Origin: Eretmocerus hayati
Taxonomy: Eukaryota > Arthropoda > Insecta > Hymenoptera > Aphelinidae
DNA: 64,000 nt
Direction of reading: 5' to 3'
Assembly (NCBI GenBank): GCA_029851415.1
Contig: CM056742.1
Location: 64,847,454 to 64,911,453, forward strand
Below the pieces are notes generated by a model that was not told the DNA's origin, did not search any database, and worked only from the letters and a program-made list of their open reading frames with translations. Shown here piece by piece: positions 22,324 to 34,387 of the stretch. Position 1 is the first letter of the stretch; the number at the start of each line of letters is the position of its first letter. The position numbers were made by a program, and so were the translations under genes.

Positions 22324-22406
22324 ACACTTTCCATCCGCGGCTGCTGATTTAATTTTGATTGAATTGTGTTTGTGCTCGTCATGATTTCGATTTAGAAAAA
22401 AAAAAA
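22003..22406 (+). mobile_element. 404-bp poly-A insertion in the satellite with 13-bp target duplication
   Basis: ACGTTCGAAACAT stands perfectly duplicated at 21990-22002 and 22407-22419, and the inserted DNA ends on the right with a run of 12 A. This is the signature of target-primed reverse transcription (LINE-driven insertion of a SINE or other RNA). It contains a tRNA-like sequence in antisense and an AT run of 30 bases (22291-22320). Confidence 0.8.
22161..22232 (-). ncRNA. tRNA-like sequence (pseudogene or SINE head)
   Basis: On the minus strand the 72 bases begin GCCCCGGTAGCGTAATTGG, with a good A box and D arm, an anticodon stem CCGC/GCGG around the loop CCGGAAA, and a T arm GTGAG-TTTGAGC-CTCAC. 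The acceptor stem pairs at only about five of seven positions and position 33 is C instead of U, so it is not a functional tRNA. It is most likely a tRNA-derived SINE promoter or a tRNA pseudogene. Confidence 0.6.
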
Positions 22407-22723
22407 ACGTTCGAAACATCCTCAAGATGACCATCAATGGAGAGATTCTTCTTTCTGAGATTCCTGAAATCGTCAAAATTTATTACCGCACCAAAAGTGG
22501 ACAGAATCCAGTGGATCGCGCGGATATCAGCGAGATATCAAGTTCAGTGTGGGTTTATAACGAATTCTGACAGACAGACACGTGCCGAACATCCACAAGA
22601 GGACCATTGATGTCGAGGTTGCCCCCTCTAAGATTTCTGAAACCCTCAGAATTTATAACCACCCGAGAACTAGAATGAAAACGGTACAGAGCCCGGGAAT
22701 CATCGAGTTATTGAGTTTGGAAG

Positions 22724-23171
22724 GTCCTACACGCTGGTGAAAAAATAGGAAGTCTCAAAAAATGTCCACGCCCATTGAGACACCCGCAGTTACTATGCAA
22801 ATGAAGATACGGCAATTTTGGAAGAAACATCTTGTAGAGCGCGTAATAATTCATGTGTAGCTATGTTTTGATCATTTCCCACATCCCGCTTGTAAGAACG
22901 TACGAACTGCCTAGATACCCAAAATGAATGTTCGTCACCGGAAATGGCACAGAAAAGGTTGAAATACCATATTTTTTGGAGATTTGGACATTTCGCACGT
23001 CTTGATACACGGGACGTAATAAAATCGAAAAAAGGCTCCATATGGGTTTTTTGCCCCCCTACAAGATGCTTGTTTCAGAATTGCCGTACCCCCATCTGCA
23101 TTAGAACAGCAAAGGTCTCAATTAGAGTGAGAAAATTTTGAATTTTCTATTTTTTTACCAGCGTGTGGGAC
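22724..23171. mobile_element. 448-bp inverted-repeat element between the satellite arrays
   Basis: The left end GTCCTACACGCTGGTGAAAA and the inverted right end GTCCCACACGCTGGTAAAAA form terminal repeats of about 24 bases (ending AAATAG). Inside are short open frames without motifs. I could not see a clear target duplication. Confidence 0.55.
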
Positions 23172-23899
23172 ATTCAGAAATATCCTATAAAATCCATCCG
23201 ATCTCACTTACAATTGGTATTTCATCTGTTCTTTGAGATGCTCTCGTGAGAATTTTCCTACGCCGCGTAGAACTCGATCTATTGCTTTCGCAAGTCATGG
23301 TACTTGAATGCTCACCCATCGAGAACTTTTGAATGGTACTCTAACGTTGTTGTTTGAAAGTAATGGGAGGGGTTTTAGACATCCCGACAGGCAATTCTTT
23401 CACAAAAATTTGACGAAAACTCATCAGTCTTCCCATTGTGAGCTCTGGTTCCATGGACTAATGACGAACGAATGACAAATCTCAACTTCGAGGACGATTG
23501 ACATATCTATTTCTCGGTCTGGAAGAGGTATCTGGATATATATGCAACAATGTTGATAATAGTTTACTCATCCAGAGGTGATGGATGATGGGGTCTTTCT
23601 TCATGCTCAGGAATAGTATCTTACAAGATCTTAGGTTTGAATTTATTGTTGACTTCCACTCCCAGTGCAGGGGAGGGATCGAGTCCGTCAATAAAGTAAA
23701 CTCACCTGCTGCCTCATCCCTACGATAAGAAGAATCACAGCTATAATCCACTCCACACCTGGTGATGGATGGTGGAAGACTCAGGAGTCTCAGGGAGAAG
23801 AAGGGGCGGCGTGACATCCTGAGAACTAGTGTGAGACCTGGTGCTCATGTTTGGCACGAGTTGAGAAAGGGGATTGTGTATAATCGACGCTCGGGACTA
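23172..23899. other. No recognisable gene or element
   Basis: Unique-looking sequence between the inverted-repeat element and the second satellite array. Open frames of about 110 codons (23482-23817, minus) carry no motif. Confidence 0.4.
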
Positions 23900-25155
23900 G
23901 GTATTCCGATGATTTTCGCGAGCTGCACCGTTTTCTGGTCAGTTCCCGGGCGGTAATAAATTCTGAGTGTTTCAGTAATCTCAGAGGGGGTAATCGCCGC
24001 ATCAATGATCACCTTGTGGATGTTTGACACGTGTCGGTCTGTCAGAATTCTTTAGAAACCCACACCGAACTCGATATCTCGCTGGTATCCCGAGCTCTAC
24101 TGGTTTCCGTCCTTGTCTGGGGCGGTAATAAATTCTGAGGTTTTCAGGAATCTCAGAGGGGGCAATCACCACATCACTGTTCATCTTGTGGATGTTAGGC
24201 GCGTCTGTCAGAATTCGTTATGAATCCACTCCGAACTCGATCACTCGCTGATTCGCGCGAGATCCACTGTTTCCTGTCAGTTTCTGGGACGGCAATGAAT
24301 TCTGAGGGTTCCAAGAATCTTAGAGGGGGCATGTTTCGAGTCAATGGTCATCTTGTGGATGTTTGGTACGTGTCTGTCTGTCAGAGTTCTTTATGAATCC
24401 ACTCCGAACTCGATATCTCGATGATTTCCGGGCTCCGCATTGTGTTCTGTCCATTTCTTGTGCGGTAATGAATTCTGAGGGTTCCAGGAATCTCATAGAA
24501 GGCATCCCCCACATAGATGATCATCTCGCTCATGTTCGGCACGTGTCTGTCTGTCAGAATTCTTCATAAACCCACTCCGTACTCGGTATCTCGCTGATTT
24601 CCGAGAGATATACTGGTTACTGACCCCTTCTGAGGCGGTAATGGATTTTGAGAGTCTCAGGAATCTTACGAGAAGCATTCTCGACTCGAATGAGTATCTT
24701 TTGGATGTTTGGCACGTGTCTGGCTGTCAAAATCTCTCATAACTCCACTCCGAGCTCGATATGTCGCTGATTCCCGCGAGATTCACTGGTTTCTGTCAAC
24801 TCCTGGGGCGGTAATGAAATCTGAGGGTTTTAGAAATCTCAGAGCAAGCATTTTCCACATCAATGAGCACCTTGTGAATGTTCGCCACACGTGTGTCCGT
24901 CAGAATACGTTATAAACACACTCTGAACTCGATAACTCGATGATTTCCGGGCTCTGCTCTTTTTTTCGGCCCTTCCTCGGGTGGCGATAAAGTCTGAGGG
25001 TTTCAGGAATCTCATAGTGGGAAATCTCCACATCGATGATCATCTAGTGGATCTTTGGCACGTGTCAGTCTGTCAGAATTCGTCATGAACCAACTCCAAA
25101 CTCGATAACCTTGTCATTTCCGGGCTCTGCACCGTTTTCTCGCCTTTCTCCGGTT
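23900..25155 (-). repeat. 172-bp satellite, array 2, opposite orientation
   Basis: The same unit as at 20755-22725 but inverted: GGATGTTTGGCACGTGTC or variants recur near 24020, 24190, 24360, 24533, 24706, 24880 and 25050. Seven units and a part are visible. The array stops near 25155 without a visible junction repeat. Confidence 0.93.
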
Positions 25156-25400
25156 GGAAAAGAGAGAAGAGCAATGTGGATGGTTGCCATGTTTCAGGCA
25201 TGTCGAGAAAGTGACTCCGATGTATTTTGATTCATTCTTGTCCTGATTTTATCTATAGTGAACTTGTATGCATTCTTCAAAAACATTGTATCTTGAGTCC
25301 TATCAATTGTGTTACGGTGGTAATGAATGTATAACATTTCCAAAAACCCTCTGCTTTTTTATTGTACTCGGTATCTAAAATTTTTTTAAATTTTCGTCGC

Positions 25401-25441
25401 GGTCGAGCAGAGGTTTTAATAAATAAAGCCTCTGCTCGACC
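25401..25441. promoter_or_regulatory. Perfect 13-bp hairpin with AATAAA in its loop
   Basis: GGTCGAGCAGAGG (25401-25413) pairs perfectly with CCTCTGCTCGACC (25429-25441) around a 15-base loop that contains AATAAATAAA. It lies 48 bases before the LTR of the next element. It may be the 3' end of an older element or a chance hairpin with a polyadenylation signal. Confidence 0.5.
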
Positions 25442-25488
25442 AATACAAAAGAAGACCATCATTCAATCAAAAATATATGTGTCTGAAG

Positions 25489-25976
25489 TGTTACGGGACT
25501 AGGTCCGTAACGATTCATTGACCGGTAGAGAATGTGCAGGCTTCAGGTACGTCATGAGTGACCTCAAGCGAGAGGCGGACATTGGCCTCGAGCTGACTCA
25601 TGTACGTACACCCGCACTCGACTCACGAAGCATCAGCAAAAAGCAAGAGGGGACATGGATAGCAGCAGAATATAAATACGGAACAAAGGCCTGAACAGGG
25701 GCTTCTAGAGTCTCAGTCGATTACGAATCGTTGACCGGACCACATCGCGGTAGACGCATATAAGACGAGTATTTGCAGCCAGTGTTGACCTCGTCGTATC
25801 ATAGAATCAGTAGAGTCACGAGTTATAGTCTCTCTCGGGATTGTATTAATTATTGAATAAACACCGATTGCATTCTACCACTTGTCTTTTGGATCATTGA
25901 CCGAACCTTTACACAACCTCCAGCTGCGTCCAGGAGCTCAGCGGAGAACGGATTGAAGGACCCTTAACACGTAACA
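25489..25976 (+). repeat. 5' LTR of a second LTR retrotransposon
   Basis: The 488 bases begin TGTTACGGGACTAGG and end CACGTAACA, a TG...CA pair with a 7-base inverted repeat (TGTTACG/CGTAACA). A TATA box (TATAAATA) lies at 25671 and a poly-A signal AATAAA at 25856-25861, in the order expected for U3-R-U5. A tRNA primer-binding site follows after four bases. No second copy of the LTR is present in the window. Confidence 0.88.
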
Positions 25977-25980
25977 AATC

Positions 25981-26000
25981 TGGTGCATCGGCCGGGAATC
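25981..26000 (+). other. Primer-binding site for tRNA-Gly
   Basis: TGGTGCATCGGCCGGGAATC is the complement of the 3' end of insect tRNA-Gly(GCC), including the complement of CCA. This is a full-length 3'-end match and the strongest evidence that the preceding repeat is a 5' LTR. Confidence 0.85.
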
Positions 26001-26558
26001 TGTTGGAAAGGTTACGAAGAATTTAAACGCGTCATCCGCGCCGCGTTTTTCCACTGAACCACCACCAACAAAATCATCAATAACAGTAAAGAAGAAGGAA
26101 GGATGTCAATGCAGATCTGCTTCACCATCATCTTTGCAGCCACAGGGTAAGTCTATTCGATTCTGCCCTTTCGTATATATATCCCTCGTGGGGAGAGTCG
26201 CGAGGAAAAGGACTATAGAAGATAACTCATTCATTCGATCCTACAACATATACGGCTAGTCATTTCTATACTATAGCCACCCTATGCTCTAGAACGCCAT
26301 AGATATACGATAAATTTCATCTAAATAGCAGGACGCGTGGTTATTGCATGCTGACCGCATCTGATTGACTCATTCGCGACATTCCGGGCATAGTGAGATT
26401 TAAAAGGTCGCGGTTATCTTAGAATACCGTATCTATGTTGAGCAACGCTCGCTTGCGAGCCAAATAAAGACATCATTGACCATCTAGAACTGATCGACCA
26501 ACTATCTCCTTACTCGCGACTGTGCATTCTCAGTCTAGCGCGTCAGAAATTAGCCACT
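26001..26558 (+). other. Untranslated leader of the second LTR element
   Basis: No long open frame. A splice-donor-like GGTAAGT occurs near 26145 in the leader, where some LTR elements start a spliced RNA. The link is speculative, because no env gene is visible downstream. Confidence 0.4.
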
Positions 26559-29049
26559 GTGCAACTTCAACATCTCTTATCGGGAACTAGTAGAATGGCG
26601 AAAGGGCAGGAGGTTAACAAAATGACTGCGGAATCACTGCAAGTTATGCCAACTAATACCTCTGACGATCCCAATTTGAACGGGCTAGAAGAAGCCACGG
26701 GAGGAATCCCTGAACCGCATGAAGTAGTTATTCTAGAGGCTCAAGACCTTAAAACACGGTATTATGACGAGATGGGCAAGGGAGACTTGAGGGCACGCGC
26801 TGCCTATTTTGCATTAATAAGTGCTGACCTTGGGTTAGAACACGCGGGAACTATGCACGCAGAAATGGCGATACGTGATATAACACGAGTGCTGTTGTTG
26901 AACCCCGATTATTTTTCGGAAACAGAAGTGGCTCTTTTAGAAACAATAAAGTCACATCTCGAATCATAGCAAATAGCTACGGGAACACGACCTAAAACAT
27001 CCGGGCTCGTATTTGATAGCTTCACGCAGGGCTACGAACAATTCAAAACCTCGCAAATGAACGCGGAATCCTCACGCATAGACGAATCCAATTCCCCAAA
27101 GACACCACCGACAAAAACCTATTAACAGACCCTCAATAACGCAGACATTTGGTCCGAATATCCAAGGAAACAAATAAATTACGCTACAGCCAATGACGAA
27201 GTCTGGGGTTCAGAAGATTTGTCAAATCATCGATCGGGAATCGAGGTTGCGCAATCTCGCAGTCAACTCAAGGAAACATCTGGACGTCGCTTCCATAGCT
27301 TAGATTCACAATATCGTAATGAAAACGACCGAAGTCCATGCCCCCGACTTTCGAGTATGGACGCTGGACTCCGGAACGTTAACGACTGCAGCCCCCGACT
27401 TTCGAGTATGGACGCTCAGTCACGCGTGGGTGTAAAAAATGACTCTAGCCACCGACTTTCGAGTAAGGACGCAGAGTCTCGCGTTCAATTTGACCAAGAT
27501 TCCATTCACCAACCGCGTTATTGTAACAATGAGCTACCGACTAATGACTCTAGCCATCGACTTCCGAGTATGGACGCAGAGTCTCGCGTCCATTACAATA
27601 CAAATTTCAGCCATGAACAACATGGTGGTGACATCGAATTACGCTCCGAAAGAATGAACCCCCGCGTGAACCAACAATTGAACTCACACGCTATATCCCA
27701 GAAATCACAAGACCAAAGCAGACAAGATATGAGACTGACCACCGACAACCAGACTGATCGGCTACGCGTTCAAAATATGTACGTGCAACAGAACTTCAAA
27801 CTGAATCCCGAAAACAGACAATCGCGTCCAAATCAAAGTCAAGAGTCGCAAATGTCACAGAATCCTAGCAATAACCACCAACCGACTGCTTCAAACAATC
27901 AGCAATACCAAGCTCGACCCCGGAAAGATAATCGACAAGGAAGAATTTATGGGAACGCATATGTAGACCAGTCCGATTCTTCCGACGACGAATACCCCGA
28001 GATGTCTGCACCCAATACCGATGACCAGGGAAACACCGCGCACGGAAACCACCAGGATCCAAATTACGCGACGGTACGTCGTTCGCGAGTGAAAAATTCA
28101 TCTGAGAACCAGAACTTTGAATGTCGCCAAGGTTCGAAGTTCCGTCTCTCCTTGCACCAGGCACTTGATCAGATCATGCCGTACGTTGGTAATCCCGATA
28201 TGTTGGCGTTATTTTGTGAATCGGTACGTTACATCGTGGAGGAATACGGGCCGGATTCCGAACCATGGATTATATCGGCCCTAGCAAGTAAACTCAAATG
28301 CCGCGCAGCCGAAGATTATACCGCGAGGCTCACGCAATATAACTCAGTAGAACGCTTGCTTATCGATATGACCACGCAATACAGCGGAGCCGGAGGCGCC
28401 GATAAGGTGTTAGCCGAATTGAGAGTAGTGCAGCAAAGACCGGGCGAGAGTGCCGGCAGCTACGGGTTAAGAATTCAGAAACTCCATGATCGTCTCTACA
28501 ACGCGTACGATTCAGACCAGAAGTTGAACTTCAGAGAGCGGGAACTATATAAAGCAAACGCGGATGCAGAAGCGCTGCAGCAATTCATGTTTGGTCTTGG
28601 TGAAACACTTCAACATAAAGTACGGTCAACTAGTCCCAAGACTCTACACGACGCCATATCTCAAGCTGTGAATTTCGAAGATAGAACCAGCACGCGTACA
28701 TTTTCCCCCAAGGCGGCTCCAAATATGAACGAGCATGGACTCGTCCCACTACTTGAGGCACTAGCAGACGAAGCATTCAATAGAATGAGCAAGAAAGGGG
28801 TAGCTTCGCAAGAGACAGCTGATATAAGACTAGCCACCATGCATGATAAGCGTGCATGATAAGCGATTCTCTCCCGAATTTCCTGGATACCGTGTGGACT
28901 CAAAGGAGAGACCGAGTGCGAAATTTTGTAAATATTGCCAAATTCTTGGGCACACTCTGAGCGAATGCCGCTCTTTAGAGAATGACGTGAATTCAGGGGT
29001 CATCATTAAGGGTGGAGCTGAGAGATCCCAAAAGGCTTCCCAAGGATGA
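26559..29049 (+). pseudogene. gag: Gag of the second LTR element, two stops and one frameshift
   Basis: A reading frame from 26559 runs through stops at 26967-26969 and about 27122 and continues as an open frame 27219-28859. Its N-terminal third is low-complexity and Ser/Asn/Gln-rich, with four or five tandem copies of a unit around LSSMDAESRV (nucleotides about 27345-27600). A helical capsid-like domain covers about 28140-28690 (PYVGNPDMLALFCESVRY ... LMFGLGE-type end of the fold). A frame change near 28850 leads to a zinc knuckle CKYCQILGHTLSEC at about 28930. Protease, reverse transcriptase and integrase are not recognisable behind it. Confidence 0.78.
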
Positions 29050-32000
29050 ACAAAATCCAATAAGAATAGGATTGAGGATACCCGTGATAGACATCGGCAT
29101 GGTCATACCAGTGAATTCGGGATCGATGGGAATGGTTCCAGCCTAGATAGGCTTGACAGATTTTACTCAGCACATTGCATGTATCTTTAGCGAAAACTTT
29201 CGCTAAAATTATAGAGATCGAGCTTCTACTTCCCATTTTACGTCGTGATATGAGGAACTAGAATTCAATGAATCTATATTTGGGGACATGGTTAGATGAT
29301 AAGAACATTACGAGAACTGAAACATACGCAGAGGAGTTCTGTGAATTGGAAGTTGAAAGAAGCTCACGAGCGTACATTATAATACCATACAGCAAATCGA
29401 GGAATAGCTGTGTGGGATGAAATTCAGGACCAGTCAAAAGGTAAAGAGGAGAAGGGGCCATACAAAGGAAACCCGGGCGTCAATTGATCTACATTAGATA
29501 GCATGTATGGGACACTAGTAGGTGAGGTAGGATGGTACTATGAAAAAAAAAAAAAAAAAACAAACAAACAAACGAGGCCTTGCTTGGGGTTATAGAACTA
29601 AAGTATAAGATTTGATGAGATTTTATTGTCTGAATTCATTAATCAAATAGTTTTGGGAAGCTGACAGGCACTTGGTATTATACTCGTCCCAACGGCAATC
29701 GTCCGTGAATCTCTTGTTCATTCCTGAAGTCCTCCGTAATGTCTAAATGAGAATGATGCCACCTGAAAAATACAAATGGAATGTTATTATTCGCAAACTT
29801 TACTACTATAATCTCTTACTAGCCTTACTTGGAAATATCCACATATGCTGTTCTAGCCTCGAAAGAACGATGCATAAACGACATCATGGTCGCGTGACAC
29901 GCCCGCTCACCGCGCCCCCGCCCCCGCCGTAGCTTTTGAGCCATCAAAATAGGGCTAGAGCTTCACCTAACTCCTGAATCGAGTAACAATGGTATACATA
30001 GTTCATCGAATGCTACTTCTTAGAAGATAACGCACTCACAAACTCAAAAGTACCCCGAGGCTTTCTCACTCTTTCAATAGGAACTCGAGAAGAGAGAATG
30101 TTGAAGTGAGTTGCAGAATTCTTGATACACGGCCAACGGACGCCACGTACAGTTATCGAATTACGCTGACGTCTCTAAAACATCATAGTCACAGTTTAAG
30201 CTTCCCCAAACGAGTTCTCCCTGTACGATTCTTCTAGACCTCGCACACGGACGTTTCGATTAAACCTAGAGGAAGACAGCGGTAAATGAATAGGGCATGA
30301 CGCAAAGAATGCCACAATCGATTGTTGAGAAAATAGACGCGATGTAGCCGGTATTCGATTTTGACATAAAATGCACACGTTTTGAATGCCGCAAAAAGGG
30401 TGGTCCAACCGCACGGGCTTCATCAAAGCGAGAAGATGCATTAGATTTCTAGGGCTCACTCGTTCAGATGCCTTCATGACCAGTCGAACTTTGGAAAACC
30501 CAATTTCCCCAGAAAAACATGCAAGATAAGAAGAGAAAAGCATATAGAATATGATGAGAGATAAGAAAAAAAATGAGAAAGGAAAAACAAATTAATGAAA
30601 CGAAAGAAGAAATTGAAAAGAATACAAAGGAAAGGAAAGAACAAGAAAGGATTGACAAGATGGATCAACTCAATTTTTCCATATTAATCTGCCCCATTCC
30701 CTTCCAACTAACACACTGACCTCATTTAACTCAAGGGGCATCATTCAGGCATGAGGTGCGACGAACTATTCAAAAGCTTATATTAGGCCGGAAAATATCG
30801 GAAGCAGCTACAACAGAAATATTCGCAGAAGGAAGATGACAAGAAAAAACATTAAGAGGCATTCATTTAGACGCTACAGCTGGTTGAGGCTCTGGTGGGC
30901 ACATAATGACTCTAAAAGATCGTGTCTAAAAGATCGTGTCCAAAAAAAAAAAAAAAAAAAGCTAATGAAGAATACCATGCGGCTTGAATATAATCAAACT
31001 CGCTGAGGACCACGGGGAGCTGGCTACATCACATTTGGAGCTAAGAAACAAACTCCAATTCGGCTTCGACACAACCAACTAGCAGGCACAAATCTTGAGG
31101 AAACGGCTGAAGCACGCCAGTCAAAGGCAAGGGATTTGCCGCAAAACAATCGAGACCCATCACTGGGATCACCACCCTAGTCACATCACAACCGGAAACC
31201 CCATTAACAGCAACAAACGAGGTCAAAAACATTCCCAACGATTATATCCTTACATGACCTCCTCCTTATCCCATTGTTCGACTGCGATCTCAGACGTCTT
31301 AACGGAGTTTCGATGGATTTAGTTTCATTCTTTTTCTCCCACCTCGCATCAGTGAGAGCCAAATACAAGGGGGGAATCTAGCCTAGATAGGGCAGTAGTG
31401 ATATTCGCATTGACGAAGCCCCTCTGAGAAGTCGAGACGGTGATGAATCAGGTTAATGGTAGGGCGGATTCATGCCCTCGCGATCATTGATCACGTGGCG
31501 CGCACGCGTGCCGTTTGTCCCCACCGCGAAACATGGAACCCGAAAAATGGGGTACGAAACATCACTTCGCCTCTATTCGATCTACAGTCGAGTAAATATC
31601 TTGATCGATACAATCATCTCTCGAACAGTATTAGTCATTAAACATCAAAGTGAGAATGAGATTTCATTCCTTCTCCACGTTTTCACTCGAAACGATGCAG
31701 TGCGAGATATTTCCGAAAATTTTTCACACGGCCAATGGACGCCGTATTTGTCAAAGCCCAAGTCTGTGATAGATGCTCTAGAGTCACGCTGACGGATTCG
31801 AATACGTAATCTCCGGGAATTTGCGTTGGCAATTCTTCAGCAATACCAAATTCCGACGATGTTATGCTCGCAATAGACATATGAAAAAAAAGAAAAGTGC
31901 AGCGGTTAAAATCAGCAAAATCAGGCGAAGAGCAACTGATTGTCAACTGCACAATGTAATTGGATACCTTATTTGACATAAAGCAGCAACGTAGTGCGGC

Positions 32001-33187
32001 GGGGCGTCTGGTCGAATATTCGAAGAAAATCAGACCCAACGAATGACAAAACAAAGTCAAGTCATAGCGTGATCTGTAAGTAAAAGATCGTTTGGGAGAC
32101 CGCTCAAACGAAATATTACACATGCCTCTGGTGCAATTAGCGTAGCAAAAGGGAAGCAGAGTTAGAATAATGGATGAGCTAGATAGAAAATGAGCACGGG
32201 AAAGGAGTAAGAACGACACACGAAAGGAAAAGTGAGGAAGAATTGGAGTTATCTCAGGCCAAATTACACAAATCTACATGAAAAACCGAGTAAAGGGAGC
32301 CACATGGAAAGTCATATGCACAAACCCTCCGAAATATATCTAATGAAGGATATTCAACTATCGCGGGGTAAAATTTTGCATGAAGTATATCCTTGTTATC
32401 CCCCAGATATAGTTTCAATCCACAATATACTTTGTTGGCTGATGTCAGCTCCAAAATGATCCGGCAACCACGGTTAATAGATTCACAATCGAAGAATCCG
32501 AGTTAGACACATAATCAAACTTACCATATGAACACTTGAGACAAAAAGAAATTTGTCACATGAATATCGAGCATTTATATACATACAATGAGGAATAGAA
32601 TGAAATGGAGAACATAAAAGACGACACGAAAACCTATTACAAGAGAGAAAACAGGAGACCATACCTTAAATAACGGCGCCACCAAGCAAACGTTATACGC
32701 GCGAAACGAAGCACCAACAGTATACACCTGAAATGAGAATATTGTTTCGTTACAAAAAACCAAGATCCGACCCGCGCCCCCTATCACCCCAATCATCAAA
32801 GATTTTAAGGACACTTGGTCCTCACAACCTCACCAAGATAAAGGAAATATGATATAACATGATTCTATGATACCCAGCAGCACTCGTTCCCAGCCAATTC
32901 AAATAAAAACCAGACTCTACTGTCACAGACCAAGTTACACAATAGTGACCCACACAAGGATAATTTTTCATCAAACTAGGCTAGGAGATATACCCAGTAC
33001 GGAATTTCAACGAGATAGGAGCAAAAGATATAGCCAAAAAACAAAGATATAGCCAAAACCAGTTTTTTTCCATCGAAACATGAAATTTTTCAGATTTTGA
33101 CTTTCAACTCCATACCCTGACAAACCTTTCAGGGATAAAGTATTCTAATTGTTCCAAAACAGTGAAGGAACACTTCATCTAGATTAC
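29050..33187. other. Degenerate region after gag; poly-A and CAAA runs
   Basis: No pol gene or 3' LTR could be identified. An A18 run followed by (CAAA)n stands at 29543-29572, and an A19 run at 30942-30960 follows two tandem copies of TAAAAGATCGTGTC, both possible tails of old retroposed sequences. A short similarity, CACGGCCAA(C/T)GGACGCC, links 30127 and 31730. Open frames up to 178 codons (31683-32219, minus) show no motif. Confidence 0.4.
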
Positions 33188-33510
33188 CCAACCATTTTCA
33201 AGGGTAAGATAAAATTTTGATAGCCAAGAAGTTACATAAACTCATACACCGAAACATGGGATTTCGATTGAGCCCAAACGAAAACTTGGATCTTGACATT
33301 AATAATGGCCAAACCAACTATATTATCATCTAGGATGATCGATTCATGTCTCATCTAGCATATCCAATCATTTTCAAGGGTCCTGAGAGCTAAGATAAAA
33401 ATTTGATAGCCAAAAAGTCATATAAACTCATACACCCACCGAAACATGGGTTTTTGATTGAGTCTCATCTAAAACTTGGATCCTGACATTAATAATAGCC
33501 AAACCAACTA
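33188..33510. repeat. Tandem duplication abutting the inverted repeat
   Basis: Two units, 33188-33320 and 33364-33510, start CCAA(C/T)CATTTTCAAGGGT and end GCCAAACCAACTA. The offset is 176 bases. The second copy ends exactly one base before the left arm of the large inverted repeat. Confidence 0.8.
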
Positions 33511-34387
33511 GTTGTGTGTAGGACTCGGATCCGGAGGGTCGTCGCTCCCTCAAGCTCTGAGTGCAACCCGGAGGTCACACTCAAAGCCCCCTCTCTCTCT
33601 GTGGGTATACCAAACACACGTTCTGCTGGATTCTCTTGGACTGCCTCATTCTGCCTTCGGGACTGATATCTTCCAGGTCCGTGCAAGCGACATATTGCAA
33701 ATAACACCCACAAGTTTCATTCTGCGGCAGCAATAAGAGTATCCATTGAAGATCCCAATTCCTTGAGCACTATTTTTCCTGGAATTTGAGGTTATGCTAC
33801 CACAAGAGAAGGAGCTTGGCGCCACACGATTCGTCTGCTAGCAGCTGAATTCTACGCAAGCTTGTGCCTGTGACATGAAGTGCTACCGTGCTGATGCCTG
33901 CTGAGCTGCCCTTATTCATCGGTGACCCGTGAAGTTGGTGTGTGGATCGTAGAATTTGTGCGTGCTTCATGCACATTCATTTTTCTTTTTAATGAGTTAT
34001 CATCTTTGTGCTGTACTAATGAGTCCGAATTCTCGATCCCATTCATGTTCGTGTGTGACTGTATGAGTGAACACCAAATCGTCCGTGTAGTGCCACGTGT
34101 CGGATTTTTACCGGGCTCACCGACAAACTAGTGATAAAATCGACACCTACCATATCAACTTGGCAGACAGGCCTATGACTAGTTCAATTTCAATATTGAT
34201 TGTTAGATGTCAGTTCATTGTCTGTATCGTCAGCTTCTCGCCAGACGCGTATGACTGACTATATCTATTCACGTCCGTCCGTAAAAGCAAGTCTATATCA
34301 TCTGTCAACAAGAAAACTGAAGTATTTTACTTTTATCCATGCATGAATGCAAGAGGTGCAAGAAAAATATTGTGCACAATATACGTA

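Larger units (their letters stand above)
20755..22725 (+). repeat. 172-bp satellite, array 1
   Basis: The string GACACGTGCC(G/A)AACATCCACAAG or a close variant recurs near 20949, 21123, 21296, 21467, 21640, 21815 and 21987, a period of 172-174 bases, and again near 22410 and 22580 after an insertion. Each unit also contains GATTCCTGAAACCCTCAGAAT, ACCGCCCGAGAAG and GATATCGAGTTCGGAGTG. Units differ from each other by roughly 10-25 percent by eye. Open frames of 68 codons recur once per unit on the minus strand; they are shadows of the satellite. Confidence 0.93.

Noticed and set aside
21102..24915. Recurring 68-codon open frames in the satellite arrays
   Set aside because: They recur once per 172-bp unit, span unit borders and vary freely in sequence; they are translations of the satellite and not genes.
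31683..32219. 178-codon minus-strand frame with a hydrophobic start, resembling a secreted protein
   Set aside because: Composition beyond the start is random-looking, no signal-cleavage context or domain is visible, and the region is degenerate; I could not support an env or secreted protein.
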